Assembly: GCA_032988165.1 (NCBI GenBank)
Contig: JANTQF010000082.1
Span: forward strand, 1-64,000
Origin: Emmonsiellopsis sp. PD_33
Taxonomy: Eukaryota; Ascomycota; Eurotiomycetes; Onygenales; Ajellomycetaceae
Direction: 5' to 3'
DNA length: 64,000 bases
Position numbers and translations under genes: made by a program. This document shows, piece by piece, positions 1 to 11,381 of the stretch (position 1 is the first letter of the stretch; every line of letters begins with the position of its first letter). The notes under the pieces are model-generated. The model saw nothing but the letters and a program-made list of their open reading frames with translations, had not been told where the DNA came from and did no database searches.

Positions 1-489
1 GTTTGATATTGAGTTTTTTGGCTATACACTACATGGGTTGGGGCCTATGGGGTTCGGGGATATGAGTTAGTTAAATTTAGGGAATACTAGCAAAACGACC
101 AGACCCTGAAGAAGGGTGTTGTAATTTCCTATGGAGACTTCCCCCCCCCCCCCCCCCGAATATCTCATGTTGTTAGAGTTGGTTATATCCCCCCCCCCTG
201 AGTAATGCCTGGTTATTGTTAACCACACTCAGTCTCACTTTATGCTCCCCATGGCCAAAATACTGTTTGCCCCTCTCAAATCAAAACAGAAGGAAAGAGT
301 AGAAAAGTGCCATAAGGGTTCCAGCCCCCCTGAAAAAGGCCTTAGGATGTCTGTTCAGCAATCACCTGTGTAGCATGGCAAAGGAGACAGAACTGTAAAT
401 GAAAATGAAGAATCCCCATTTTGGCCTCATGTATTATTCATCACATATATATCCGCGAAAAATAAAATAAAAAATACACCACCCCCATC
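1..489. other. Intergenic, with two long C homopolymers
   Basis: No gene is seen. The stretch holds a C17 run (141-157) and a C10 run (189-198), followed by AT-rich DNA up to the stop codon of the leftward G-patch gene. The part next to that gene is probably its 3' untranslated region and terminator. No transposon protein remnant was recognised. Confidence 0.5.
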
Positions 490-2854
490 TCAATCGACCA
501 TCTCATCAGCCTCATCCTCATCATCATCACTACCAAATATAGCTTTAAAAACCGCAGCCCCAGGCCTCTCTCCCTCCAACGCCTCATTTCTCTCCGGATC
601 CACGCCGATCCCTATCCTCTCTACCCTCTCTCGTTCTAGCCTCTCTTTCTCTAAAGCCTCATTACTCTCCGGATCCATAACGATCTCCGTCTTCTCCGGC
701 TGCGGAGGAGGCTGCTGCTGTTCAACTTTCTGCTCGATCGTGGGCTGGAAAAGGGCTCCAGTTCCTCCAGCCTCGACTAGAATCCGATTAACGGCTTCTT
801 TGGATAGGATATCCAGCTTGGACCCGGATGCTGATGTCGTCGGGTTTTTGCCTGAAGCTTGGCCGCCTGAGGAATCGCCCGGGTCCATGGTGACGTTGGC
901 GGACGGACGGACGTTGAATCTCTTACAGAGGACCCTGGAGGGAAGGAACTGGACAGTGGAACGGGTCATGGGCCCGTACATGCCCATTTTCGCAGCTGCT
1001 TCGGCTGGGTCTTGTGGTTTACTTTCCGGCTTACGGAGGAGCGGTTCGTCTGAAAAATCCGGTGCGTCTGACGTTGCTTTAGGTTGGGATGCAGTCGACG
1101 ATGTGAACCGCGATGCCATCAGGCCGGAGATCGGCTTGAAGACTTGCGCGGCGCGTGCGAATTCTCGAAGCTCGGTGAGCCAATCGTCAGTGCTGGCATC
1201 AGGGCCACGGTCGGGTAGTTTGTGTCTAAGACCGGCTCGAACTTCGAGAAACGAACGGTAGCGGGATCTCTTAGCTTCATCCTCGGCATAGGGCATCCAA
1301 CCGCTAGCCCCACGGTTGAGGGCTTGAATGGCAACTTCTTTATCCAGCTTTGGTACCAGATCCCATAGATTTTTCTGTTTCTGTTCTTCTGAGACCTCGA
1401 ACCCTTTAGGTCCCTTTTCCCCGAGAGCAGGCGGTAAATCCTTTCGTCCTGTGGCCTTGGCGATCTTTTCACGGCCTGCGGGCGTCATATAGTCGAAGAT
1501 CGACTTACCAGGCAGCTGGGCTTCACCTAATAGTGCAGCCCTTGATGAGGGATCAAGTGAGGATGCTTTCGCAGCTTCTGCGCTTGAAACGTAGTTTGGA
1601 GTAGGGCCGCTGGTAGATGGCGTCTTGGTCGATTTCCAGTCTTTTGGAACCTCTGGCGGCGCGTACCGTTTCTCGTCCGAAGATATCGTTAGTCCTGCGA
1701 TTTCGACTCCGTGTAGAAATCCGTCAAGCGGTAGTCGACCATCGTGGCATTTTCTGAAGCCTAATTTTGGTTTTTCTTTTGCTTTCTCAGCAGCTGCTCG
1801 TTTCCTTGAAATGAACATCGGCTTGGAGCTTAAAAGCGGATTGGAAAGCCCAATTGACTGCCTTGGTATAGCTGTATTATAGGGTATTTTTTTGTTCTTT
1901 TTATCCTGGTCGATAAATCGGTTGTAGGATATCTGAGGTCCCATAGAATAGGGGTCCTCCTCTTCATCTAAGCCAGTACCGTTTGGAACCAAAATGCCAA
2001 ACCCCCCCCACTTAGGCTGGTTCTGGTTTTGTGATGATTTCCCATTCATGGAAAGCCTATGCCCATTAAAACCATCAGAATCACCTCCTTGACCTAATGC
2101 GCGAGGTCTTATCCCCGACTCCGGGGTTATATTCGAGTCTAGTCGCGCTTCCGCTTGGAATCCAAGTCCTTTATAATCGGTTTTCCTAATAAACGATATC
2201 ATAGGAGGGTTTTTCGGTGCAAAAAGATGGAATTCACCATCCCCGATGCCCCCATCTCCTAGGTTCGCCTTACGCCGTATCTTTGGGCCGATCCCTTGCC
2301 CCTCTTTCCAGCCCATTCTTTTCAGGAGCTTGACCCCCATAGTTTCGCCGCTCGTCTTAAATATGTCCATTAAACCGCCCAGCCGTGTTGCATCGGCAGC
2401 TGTTGAGCCAAAACCGGCATAGTCGCCGGCGGTCTGAAGAACCCTCGACTCCTCGGCTTCGCGGAGATCCTCTTCGTCCATGAAATCCTCGGGTCTCTGT
2501 TGTTGCACAGGCCGTTTCCCATCCTTTGCGCGATCGCGACGGGAGGAGACAAATGTCGAGGGGGTCCATCCTTCTTTCGAGCCAACTGTGTTGAAATACC
2601 TATAGGAACCAATTTAGTTGTCTGGTCCCTGCTCGCAGTCAGTCGTGAGCTCACCCAGCACTGAAACCACCGGTGAAGGCGCCATGCAGGCGTTTTCTCC
2701 CCCGGTCATCCCTCACTTCTTGTTTCCAAACAGGCACGTAGGAGCCGTCATCGCGGACCTCGGGGTCCAAGGGGGGTAAAGGGGTGCCGTAGACGGCATA
2801 TGGGGCGTGGTGCTGCTCGTCTTCGAAGGCAGCTCGGGATCTTTTGGACGCCAT
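490..2854 (-). CDS. G-patch domain protein (GPATCH1 family)
   Basis: Two exons, 2854-2655 and 2599-490, with a 55-nt GT-AG intron, give 769 residues. The ATG at 2854 begins MASKRSRAAFEDEQ, followed by the YGTPLPPLD and PVWKQEVRDDRGRKRLHGAF block that marks the N-terminal domain of this family; splicing restores GFSAGYFNTVGSKEGW. A G-patch follows (LLKRMGWKEGQGIGPK), then a long charged, probably disordered tail ending in an acidic DDDEDEADEMVD. G-patch proteins of this type work in nuclear pre-mRNA splicing by activating a DEAH helicase; that role is family knowledge. An ATG further upstream at the 5' end lies in frame, but the chosen start matches the conserved N-terminus. The gene diverges from the Kin1 kinase gene. 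Confidence 0.92.
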
Positions 2855-4095
2855 ATTTGTATTTGCGCCGCTGAACGGCAAGCTCTTCCGTGTAGACAGA
2901 GCCTCAGCTGTGAGAGCTTCACCGACTGCTGACCATAGGCTAATCAATCACCCTGCGCGGCGATTGCGCGGGCTCGCGACGAGGCAACAAGTCTCCTGAG
3001 GGTGTCAGCAGAAGCAAAGATACATGACCCGGCAACCATATGTCAGTTGGAAGGAGGAAATGGAGGAAATGGGTCAGGATGTCGGGAAGGACAGCAGCTG
3101 ACTAAGACAGCCGCACCCGCCACCACGCGCCACGGACAGGCCGGGGGTCACGTGGCGGGGCAGGTGATCAGGTGACTTGTGCCCAACCGCAACTCCGCGT
3201 CGTCCAAAAATAAACTGCCCGCCGTGGCGACGACAAGCCGCATACAAAGAGCGCTGGGGAGACGCTGGCTGGCCAACTATTCACCTGCCGCGCTGCGATG
3301 TCTATGTCTATGTCTGTCCGCGCCGTCCCAGAAACACCAGCACCCGCGCAGTCTTCTGTGTCCTGACGCCCGCGCTTTGCTTTGTTCTTGTTCGCGGCTC
3401 TCGCTCAGCCCTGGAAAGCTTGGAGTTGGAGTTGATATCCACGACGTACGGATCTGGTACGTATCTTACATACCATACACCTTCATGCTCTGCGGGCTGC
3501 GCCCAAACAACCCTTCAAAGACTTCGTTTTGCGGCCCAGCGAGTCCCGAAAACGAACAAGGCCTCTCCGTATATTCATTTCCCGGTGGCCCAGCAGGCGT
3601 ATCTACCATTTGCCGCATCTCTTGTATATGAAACTGGCGGTATGAGCTGACCGTGCCGCGTATCGCATACAGTAACGCCGTGACGAAACGCCGTACATAC
3701 CTTACCGCTTCTCCGCTACCAAGACCCAGGCGTCCCGTATCTCGCTCGACCTCCCAGCGCTGCTCTGCTCTGCTCCAACCCCAGCTCCGCCATTGCGCTG
3801 CCAGCTCCCGCCCTGACTTACCTGTGAGTCGACTTCCTCTGCCCTGTCCATTGGCTGCTGCTGGGCCTGACCACCGTCCTCGTCCCCGTAAATGAAGGCC
3901 CGCGGTAGGGTTGCTACTGTGCCGGTTGGGGTTGCTTGAGCCTCCCCTCCAGTCCACCACCACCACGCAGCCCAACGCACGCCGCCCCCAAATAATCCCG
4001 CTCACAAAGCCTATTCTCTTCTGTCACAGGTGACAAAGGGCGAAATCAAAGAACCGTCCTTCTCCGCGCCAGATTCACTTTTTGACCTGATCGCA
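2855..4095. promoter_or_regulatory. Divergent intergenic region between G-patch and Kin1 genes
   Basis: About 1.24 kb separates the two start codons, so both promoters must lie here. The right part is CT-rich and ends in ctgtcacag at 4021-4029, a good acceptor, so the kinase mRNA may carry a 5' untranslated intron ending just before the start. Long open frames here on both strands (for example 3466-4005 on the minus strand) are low-complexity and show no recognisable domain. Confidence 0.45.
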
Positions 4096-7000
4096 ATGTC
4101 CGCGGCAGCATCGGGACCTTCGCCTCTTATTGTTCGCAGCCATTCCACATCACGCTCCAATTCCTCCTATCGACCACCGCCTGCCGACCTCCCTCATAGA
4201 ACACGGAGCACCGCTACTAGACCCTCTCAATCATCCTATTCCCATCACCGCTCCCACTCCAGATCCCATTCCTACGATCGGCCCCCTGCTTCCAATCCAG
4301 TGAATCTTGCTAGCGTTGCCCGACGGGATCAAGAAACATCAAATCTCGGGCGCCCATCTACCTCGCGTCGAAACTCTTCCGCAGACCGCTCACAGGATAC
4401 CCCACCGCAATATAGGTCTGACTCCTCACGGAACCATCGTCGCACCTCCACAAGACCTGTAGGCCGCGATAGTGTCGACATGGCTGGCCCTGTCAACCCA
4501 GGAGTGGCCGTCCCTGATGGTCCATCTGCCGGACCTAGTTCTAATCATCCTGCTCCCAATGGCACCTCACAACCCCCGCAGCCAAAACGGCGGACAACCA
4601 TCACTACTGCTTCGGGACAGTGGGCTCTGGGCAAAACTATTGGGGCTGGGAGCATGGGCAAGGTGAAATTGGCGAAGAATCTTGAGACAGGCGAGCAGGT
4701 ATGTTTACTATTAATCATCCCGAGATCTGTATTTAAATTGTATAATACTGACAACTTTTTTTTAAATCTCTAGGTTGCCGTAAAAATTATACCTAGACAT
4801 TCGACAGAAGAACATCGCAGTACTCGCGAGACGGAGAGAGCGGATCGTTCGAAAGAAATCCGGACCGCTAGAGAGGCGGCTATTGTTACCCTCTTGAGCC
4901 ACCCATATGTGTGTGGAATGCGCGACGTAGTACGGACCAATTACCACTGGTATATGTTGTTCGAATACGTGAATGGAGGACAAATGCTCGATTATATTAT
5001 CTCGCATGGAAAACTGAAGGAAAAGCAAGCTCGGAAATTCGGCAGGCAAATCGCAAGCGCACTGGACTATTGTCACCGAAATAATATCGTCCATCGCGAT
5101 CTCAAAATCGAAAATATCTTAATTAGCAAGACGGGGGATATCAAAATTATTGATTTCGGACTCAGCAACTTATTTTCCCCTAAGGGCCAGCTAAAGACTT
5201 TCTGCGGAAGCTTATATTTCGCGGCCCCAGAACTCCTCCAGGCTCGACAGTATACCGGCCCAGAGGTGGACGTCTGGAGTTTTGGCATCGTGCTCTATGT
5301 TCTGGTCTGTGGCAAGGTCCCATTTGACGACCAGAGCATGCCTCAGCTGCACGCAAAAATCAAGAAGGGTGTCGTTGACTATCCCCAGGGCCTTTCATCA
5401 GGTTTGTTACACCGATAACTAGTATTAGATCATAGCTAATGCTGATTTACAGACTGTCGACATATTATTTCCCGAATGCTGGTTACCGACCCAAAACAAA
5501 GAGCCAGCCTGAACGAGATCATTACCCACCCATGGATGACGAAGGGCTTCAATGGTCCTCCTGAAAATTATCTTCCTCACCGCGAACCCCTCCAACTTCC
5601 ACTTGATCCCGACATCGTTCAAAGAATGACTGGATTTGATTTTGGTCCACCAGAGTTCATTACTGCACAATTAACCAAGGTTCTTGAATCCGAAGATTAC
5701 CAAAATGCTGTACGGCTAAGCCAAAGGGAACACCCCACACCGACTCCAGGAAGTGAGAGAAAGAAAAGCATGTTCGACTTTTATAAGCGTCGTAACTCCG
5801 CCAGTAAAGACACACTTTCCAGTCCCTCGGCAGAAGCCGTATCGCCCAGTGGAGACCTGATCAACGGTTATAACCCATTGATCTCTATATATAATCTCGT
5901 CAAGGAAAAGAGGGATAGAGAGCGGCAGGAAGAACGGCCAGGCGCTTTGAGAATACCACATTCTCCTGGAGAACCCGCATTGAAGATGCCAGAAATCCCA
6001 GCACCGGAGGCCGCTCATACTAACCAAAATGCTTACGAGATTCCGGGTGAAAAGGAGGCTGGAGGACGATCGCGACCTAGAGCTCGTACGCATGGCGATG
6101 ATGAAGTCAGAGACGGAGTGAAGAATCTTAACCTGGGACAGCCAGCTGGACAGGCATCCCCCGCTATCATAACACCACCGGTGGAGCAAATAAAGAAGGA
6201 AAATGTTGCCGTCGGTTTGCTAAGACGCTTGAGCACGAGAAGGACAAGGGAGAAACCGCGTGACACTGATCGCGAAAAGGGCGCAGCTCAGGCACCTACT
6301 TTGAATATTCAACCACCCGACGATGTTACTACACCTCGGAAAAGCTTTAGTGTCAGGAGGTCTAGACGTGGAGATACCTCTCCTGGGACCCTTCATTCTG
6401 GTGGAAGCCAACCACAACAGCAAGACCTTTTGCGTGCCCCTCGCTCTGGGGAGCCTACTCCCAGAACTAACAATGTTCTGGGGCGGTCAACCAGCGTTAA
6501 TTCGGGCGAGTATCGTGCCCGCAGGCTTACGAGAAGAGGGCTTAATGATGGACTTGCCTCTCCTGCCACTCAAGATCCCCCTCTGACAAGCGGGTCTGAC
6601 CGTTCTAGTCTGAACATGCAAAGGCCGCAGCACGCTGATCAGTCAAATCAAGAGGTCAAACATACAAGTCGCACGCAAGCCTTAAGAACTAAGTCTCTCG
6701 GCCATGCTAGACGCGAGAGCATTCAAGCAAGAAGAGCTCGACGCGAAGAAGCTCGGGAGGCAAATGTACCTGAAGAGACAGACGCCGACTTGAGTAATAA
6801 CGGAAATGCATTAGAAAACGCAAATACAGGCGAAGACTTTTTGAAACCTGTCTACCTCAAAGGCCTTTTCAGTGTTTCGACAACTAGCAGCAAACCCCTC
6901 CCCTTCATCCGATCCGACATAATGAGAGTCCTGAAGCAACTTGGGGTTGAATTCACGGAAATTAAAGGCGGATTCAGCTGTCGACATGCCCCAAGCATAG

Positions 7001-7440
7001 ACCTTAATCGCGTCGTTGATGTCTCGCCGCCCAGCCCAGAACGCCAAGGTATGGTTGGCAGCCATCGTCGCCGGATCAGCTTTGGCGGACTTCGTGGACT
7101 CGAGAAGGAGGAGAATAGAGAAAACGAGTCGAGATATTCGCACTCCTCACGAACTCCACGCCGCCATCAAGGTCCGGCAGACCGAAGCTTTGTCACTAAT
7201 TCTGATGGATCTGAGGAATATGTTTCCCATCGTGGCGATGCAGGTGGTGAGCGTGTTGTTGGAGAAACGACGACAAGAGTGCAAAGTGATACTGGCGGCA
7301 ATCTCGTGCTCAAATTCGAAATTTTAATCGTCAAAGTTCCTCTCTTTTCACTTCATGGTATCCAGTTCAAGAAGGTGTCGGGCGGCATGTGGCAATATCG
7401 GGAAATGGCGAAAAAGATCCTCGACGCTCTCAGACTCTAA
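4096..7440 (+). CDS. kin1: Kin1/MARK-type serine/threonine protein kinase
   Basis: Three exons (4096-4698, 4774-5401, 5453-7440) give 1072 residues. A Ser/Arg-rich N-terminus of about 170 residues precedes the kinase domain: glycine loop GAGSMGK, lysine in VAVKII, catalytic HRDLKIEN, DFGLSN, a threonine in the activation segment (KTFCGS) and APE. The frame stays open across both introns only with these sites. After the kinase comes a long disordered region, and the C-terminus has a KA1-like domain (SCRHAPSIDLNR, then LVLKFEILIVKVP and GIQFKKVSGGMWQY), which in this family binds acidic lipids and restrains the kinase. Kin1 proteins act at the cell cortex in polarity, septation and wall integrity (family knowledge). 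ATG 4096 is the first in-frame ATG; the frame upstream reads into a probable leader intron. Confidence 0.95.
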
Positions 7441-8726
7441 CCTCTCCTCCCGGTGCCGGAAAACAAAAGGCGACCGTTGCCAAATTTATCGATACAATCA
7501 TTTCCTTACAGCAAACCTCTAATTCTCATCCTTGCTTTACTTCGATTCGACTCATGATGCATATTTTCAACATTGGCGCCCAGGTGTATGTATACTTACC
7601 TCACGTCAGCAGATCTATAAGGCTGCCTGCTTTGCCTTCTTTTTTTCCGTCTGTTCTTTTTACACATAGCCTTTACGCCCATACAATCTCGAGGAATCAT
7701 GGACATTGTTATTTGATTTTATGCTAATGCTTTTATGTTCATTATTTCCTTGACTTCACTTCACGAGCAACTGTGGAAGGGATCTATCTAATGAATCCCC
7801 ACATGCAGAGAGAGCATGTGTGCCTGGTTGATTGAAAATGAGTTTTTATGATTTTCATTTTTTACACACGCTGTTTTCTTTCTTTTCCTTCTCTTACTGT
7901 TATTTTAGGTTTTTTTCTCTCCTTTCCTAATTTAATGAGCACGGATAATTTCATTCTAAAGCATCACTTATCTTAGGTTTTATCTACGGAGTATGTACTT
8001 CGTAAGTAATTAAGTTTTATAGAGGGTTCTACCATATTGTCTGCCTATATAGCCATAGCTCTATCCATTACCCCCCACCTTTCTTCCCTGATGCCTTTCC
8101 GTCTTGATAGAAACTCTCTCCCCCCGCACCCCTTCTGCTTTATGTAACCCCAGTCCTACCTCCCCGCGTTCCCCACATATCTTCCCCAGTATCTCCAACA
8201 TCCAACGCCCAAAGCAAACAGACCAAACCAAAGCCCCAGTGTAAATGTTTGCACCTGGGTTCAAATCAGGAAAAAGATAACCCATCAAAGTAGGATATTC
8301 TGTCAAACAAACTGTCCAAACCGGAGGGTAATCATGTGCAATATCTAGAGGAAGAAGTGATAATTGCTGCCAAGGGGGGGGATGCAAACAATGTAGCCCC
8401 ATTAATTTCTCTGGCTGGTGGAGATTGATTTATGACGATTATGAGGTGGTTTTACAGACATTTATCTGATTTATAATCTGCCTCGACTGGTGAGGAGTGG
8501 ACAATGTAGTTACGTAGCTGTTTGCATCCTGATATCGAGTTCGTCGGCTACGTATAATAGTCAACGCTCCCAAGCAACATATATATAAAAACATACAATT
8601 TCTTCCCACCAATTCTACTTGAGGAATTTATAAACATTTGTTTCTTTCTTTCTCTAAACCAACCTCTACTTCCTTGCTCTTCACTCTCCCAACTACACAT
8701 TTTAAAATAAAAATCAGCAGCCCAAC
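7441..8726. other. Intergenic: kin1 3' region and oxidoreductase promoter
   Basis: T-rich DNA follows the kinase stop (several TTTT and tatttt tracts at 7860-7980), as expected of a 3' untranslated region. A nine-base tacggagta occurs near 7986. TATA-like tatatataaa lies at 8579-8588, about 140 bp before the next ATG, and a CT-rich leader follows. No gene was recognised. Confidence 0.4.
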
Positions 8727-10300
8727 ATGTCATCTACCACCACCCGCACTCTCTACCGCCGCTCAGGCGAACAATATCCTAAACACCTCTCGGTCTCCCA
8801 AGAGTCTATCACAATCACTCGTCCATTGGATGTCCTGATAAAAGTCCATGCCGTCTCTCTCAACTACCGCGACTTCAACATGCTCCGCGGCACAAACCCG
8901 TGGCTTATCAAGGAAGATGGCATTCCGGGGTCAGATGCTGCAGGGGAGGTGATTGGGGTCGGAGAGGGGGTGGTGAGGTTTAAGGTGTGTGTATATATAA
9001 ATCATTTGCGAGGTTGGGAATTTGATAAAGGCCAAAGGGAGGGGGGCACGGTTTTCTGTGGTTATTTTTTTGTTTTTAATCTGGCACTTTCAGAAACTGA
9101 CCAGCTATTATTTTACCGCCCCCCTATAGATCGGAGACAGAGTCTGTCCGAATCTAGACCAGAAGAATATCACCGGCACCGAAGACGGGCGGGAATGGCT
9201 GGGTGGAGAGGTCGATGGGGTGTTGGCTACCCATGTTATCTTTCCTGAGGATGGATTGGTTAAGATTCCAGCGCATTTATCTTGGGCGGAGGTATGTTCT
9301 TTCTGATCTCACCCCCATTCACTAGATACCCGCATGGTATGATGGCCGAAGACAAGGTTGTTCTATCCCGGCATAAAATTTCCTTCAATCAGCTTTGACT
9401 GACCCGAGGTTCGGCCCTTATAATATAATGTAGGCCGCCTGCCTCCCATGCGCAGCATTGACCGCATGGAGCGGATTGAATACACAAGAGAAACATATAA
9501 CCGCTGCAGACTCGGTGCTATTGCAAGGTATGTAACACCAATAACTAGTCTATTCATAGAATAGACCACACACCGCCCTCTCACGATGGCAGGACGAAAA
9601 AAACGCCCCAAGTTAACCCCCTATTTCAAGGCACCGGCGGCGTCTCAATCCTCGCCCTAAAACTCGCCGCACAAGCCGGCGCCACAATCCTCCTCACCTC
9701 ATCATCCGACGCCAAACTCACCCAGGCCCAGTCGCTCATCAGCAGCCAGCAGAACAGCAAGCTGATCCCCATCAACTACCGCACCCAGCCGGACTGGGAA
9801 GAGGCAGCTTTAACCCACACGGCTGGGAGGGGTGTTGATGTCGTACTTGACAACGGCGGTGCGCAGACGCTGAGGCAGTCGCTCAAGGCGGTGCGGCAAC
9901 GGGGCATGATTAGCCAGATTGGGTATTTGGGAGAGCAGGATGGGAAGTATCTGGAGGGGGTGGTTGCGGTGTTGATTGATAAGGCGGTTAATTGGCGGTG
10001 AGTTTCATCTTGATCTTTTTCTTTTCTTTCATTCATTCTCTCTCTCTCTCTCTCTCTTTGATGTGCAGTTTCCAAGGCTGCTGCAAATATTCATATGCTG
10101 ATATATACCCATCCCATGTTAGGGGAGTAAATTGCGGATCGCGACTTGATTTTGAGGATCTCATTGCCTTTGTTGAAAAACATCAGATGAGATTTAATGA
10201 TATAATTGATAAGACCTTCAAGTTTGAAGAGGCCGAGGCAGCCATTCAGTATCTCGGGTCAGGGGCGCATTTAGGGAAAGTTGTCATTGAAGTGTTGTAA
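8727..10300 (+). CDS. MDR-superfamily oxidoreductase (zinc-less alcohol dehydrogenase/quinone reductase type)
   Basis: Five exons (8727-8984, 9130-9291, 9434-9527, 9631-9997, 10123-10300) give 352 residues, normal for the medium-chain dehydrogenase/reductase family. The N-terminal GroES-like fold shows VHAVSLNYRDFNMLRG, IPGSDAAGEV and VGEGVVRFKIGDRV. The nucleotide site is QGTGGVSILALKLAAQAGA, and the C-terminus has DIIDKTFKFEEAEAAIQYL and GKVVIEVL. The usual catalytic zinc ligands (GHE) and the four-cysteine structural zinc lobe are not visible, so it is probably a zinc-independent NAD(P)H reductase; the substrate is unknown. The last intron has two acceptors that both keep the frame (10068 and 10122); the latter gives the better family match, NWRGVNCGSR. 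A CT microsatellite lies in that intron. Confidence 0.9.
10036..10057. repeat. CT dinucleotide microsatellite
   Basis: About eleven TC units sit in the last intron of the MDR oxidoreductase gene, directly before the gatgtgcag acceptor candidate, and could act as its polypyrimidine tract. Confidence 0.8.
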
Positions 10301-11381
10301 ACTGGCACAGATTTTCCGGGGGTGGACCGGTTTATATAGTTTTTTTTTCGCCTGGGGGTCGGTTAGTGATTTCAGGGCACCGGGGTTTAATCAGGGACAT
10401 ACCTTTATGGTTAAAAGCCACGGTGGTTTGCCGCTGGCAGTGAGCGGCTATTGCTAGCTTTAGAGGATATAAATTACCTGATTTAACCCGAGGCTTTCTG
10501 CAATATTTCATGTTGAAATTATTAAAATGAGAAGAAGTGGTAACTATATCTTTAAAACTACCACAGTCTACCAGGTTAAGTTTACAGAGCACTGCCATGT
10601 AACTATTTACATATCTCTATTTCTATCTAGTTCCAGCAAGAGAAATAATATTATTCAGATCAATGAGAGGCTTCTACAGGACATCTGAAATGAATCTGAC
10701 ACAGTGTGCCATTGCTGCATGTTAAAGTTGCATGGTTAAAGCCTGGTAACCAATTTCACACTGCAGTGGTTGGCTTCAGTGGATATCCACGCCTAACCCA
10801 GAGGAGCTCTTTAACAAACATAACCTGCGACCGGTCACTGGCAGCCAGCCCCCTAGAACAAAGAACTTTTAAAGTTTTAAACATTACTCTCAGGCTATTC
10901 ATATTAATATATCACTTTTTATATCACTTTTCCCTGCTTTAAACTATAATTTAAAAAAGATTTAGTATAATAATATTAAACTAATAGAAATATATATAAA
11001 AAAGAAACTAAAATTAAAAATAGTTAAAAGATATCATAATTACTAATAAAGAGTGTAATTTACAAAAACTACTATTTTTAGAAAATCAATACCAGTATAT
11101 ATACTAGTGGTAATTTTTAAACTTAGACTAGCTTATTTTCTTTAGACCTTTCTAACAACACTCATTCTTTTAAATTTATCTAACTTTAAGATATCTCTAA
11201 AACATTCCTCATTATTTTCATTGAAAATAGCTGAGTTCTTCTTACCTTTTGCTTTACACAGACAGAAAGAGTTGAAAAATCAAATTTCAGCTTGAAACTG
11301 CTCTGAAGTTTAAGTTTGAGCTCTGTATTAAGAGGACAGGGTCAGCCCAGCCTCAGAATCAGAGAAGCTCTCTCAGCAAAC
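10301..11381. other. Intergenic with AT-rich relic and palindrome
   Basis: From about 10890 to 11290 the sequence is extremely AT-rich, with runs such as tataataatattaa and no long open frame, unlike the surrounding DNA. Just left of it is a 12-bp perfect palindrome, gtggatatccac, at 10779-10790. The pattern resembles an old transposon degraded by repeat-induced C-to-T mutation, but no element protein or terminal repeat can be made out. The right end serves as promoter for the SET-domain gene. Confidence 0.45.

Noticed and set aside
3466..4005. 179-codon minus-strand frame between the G-patch and Kin1 genes
   Set aside because: Low-complexity Gly/Arg/Trp-rich translation without domains, in a divergent promoter and leader region.
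8262..8290. tRNA-like B box (gggttcaaatcagg)
   Set aside because: No matching A box, acceptor stem or anticodon arm was found around it.
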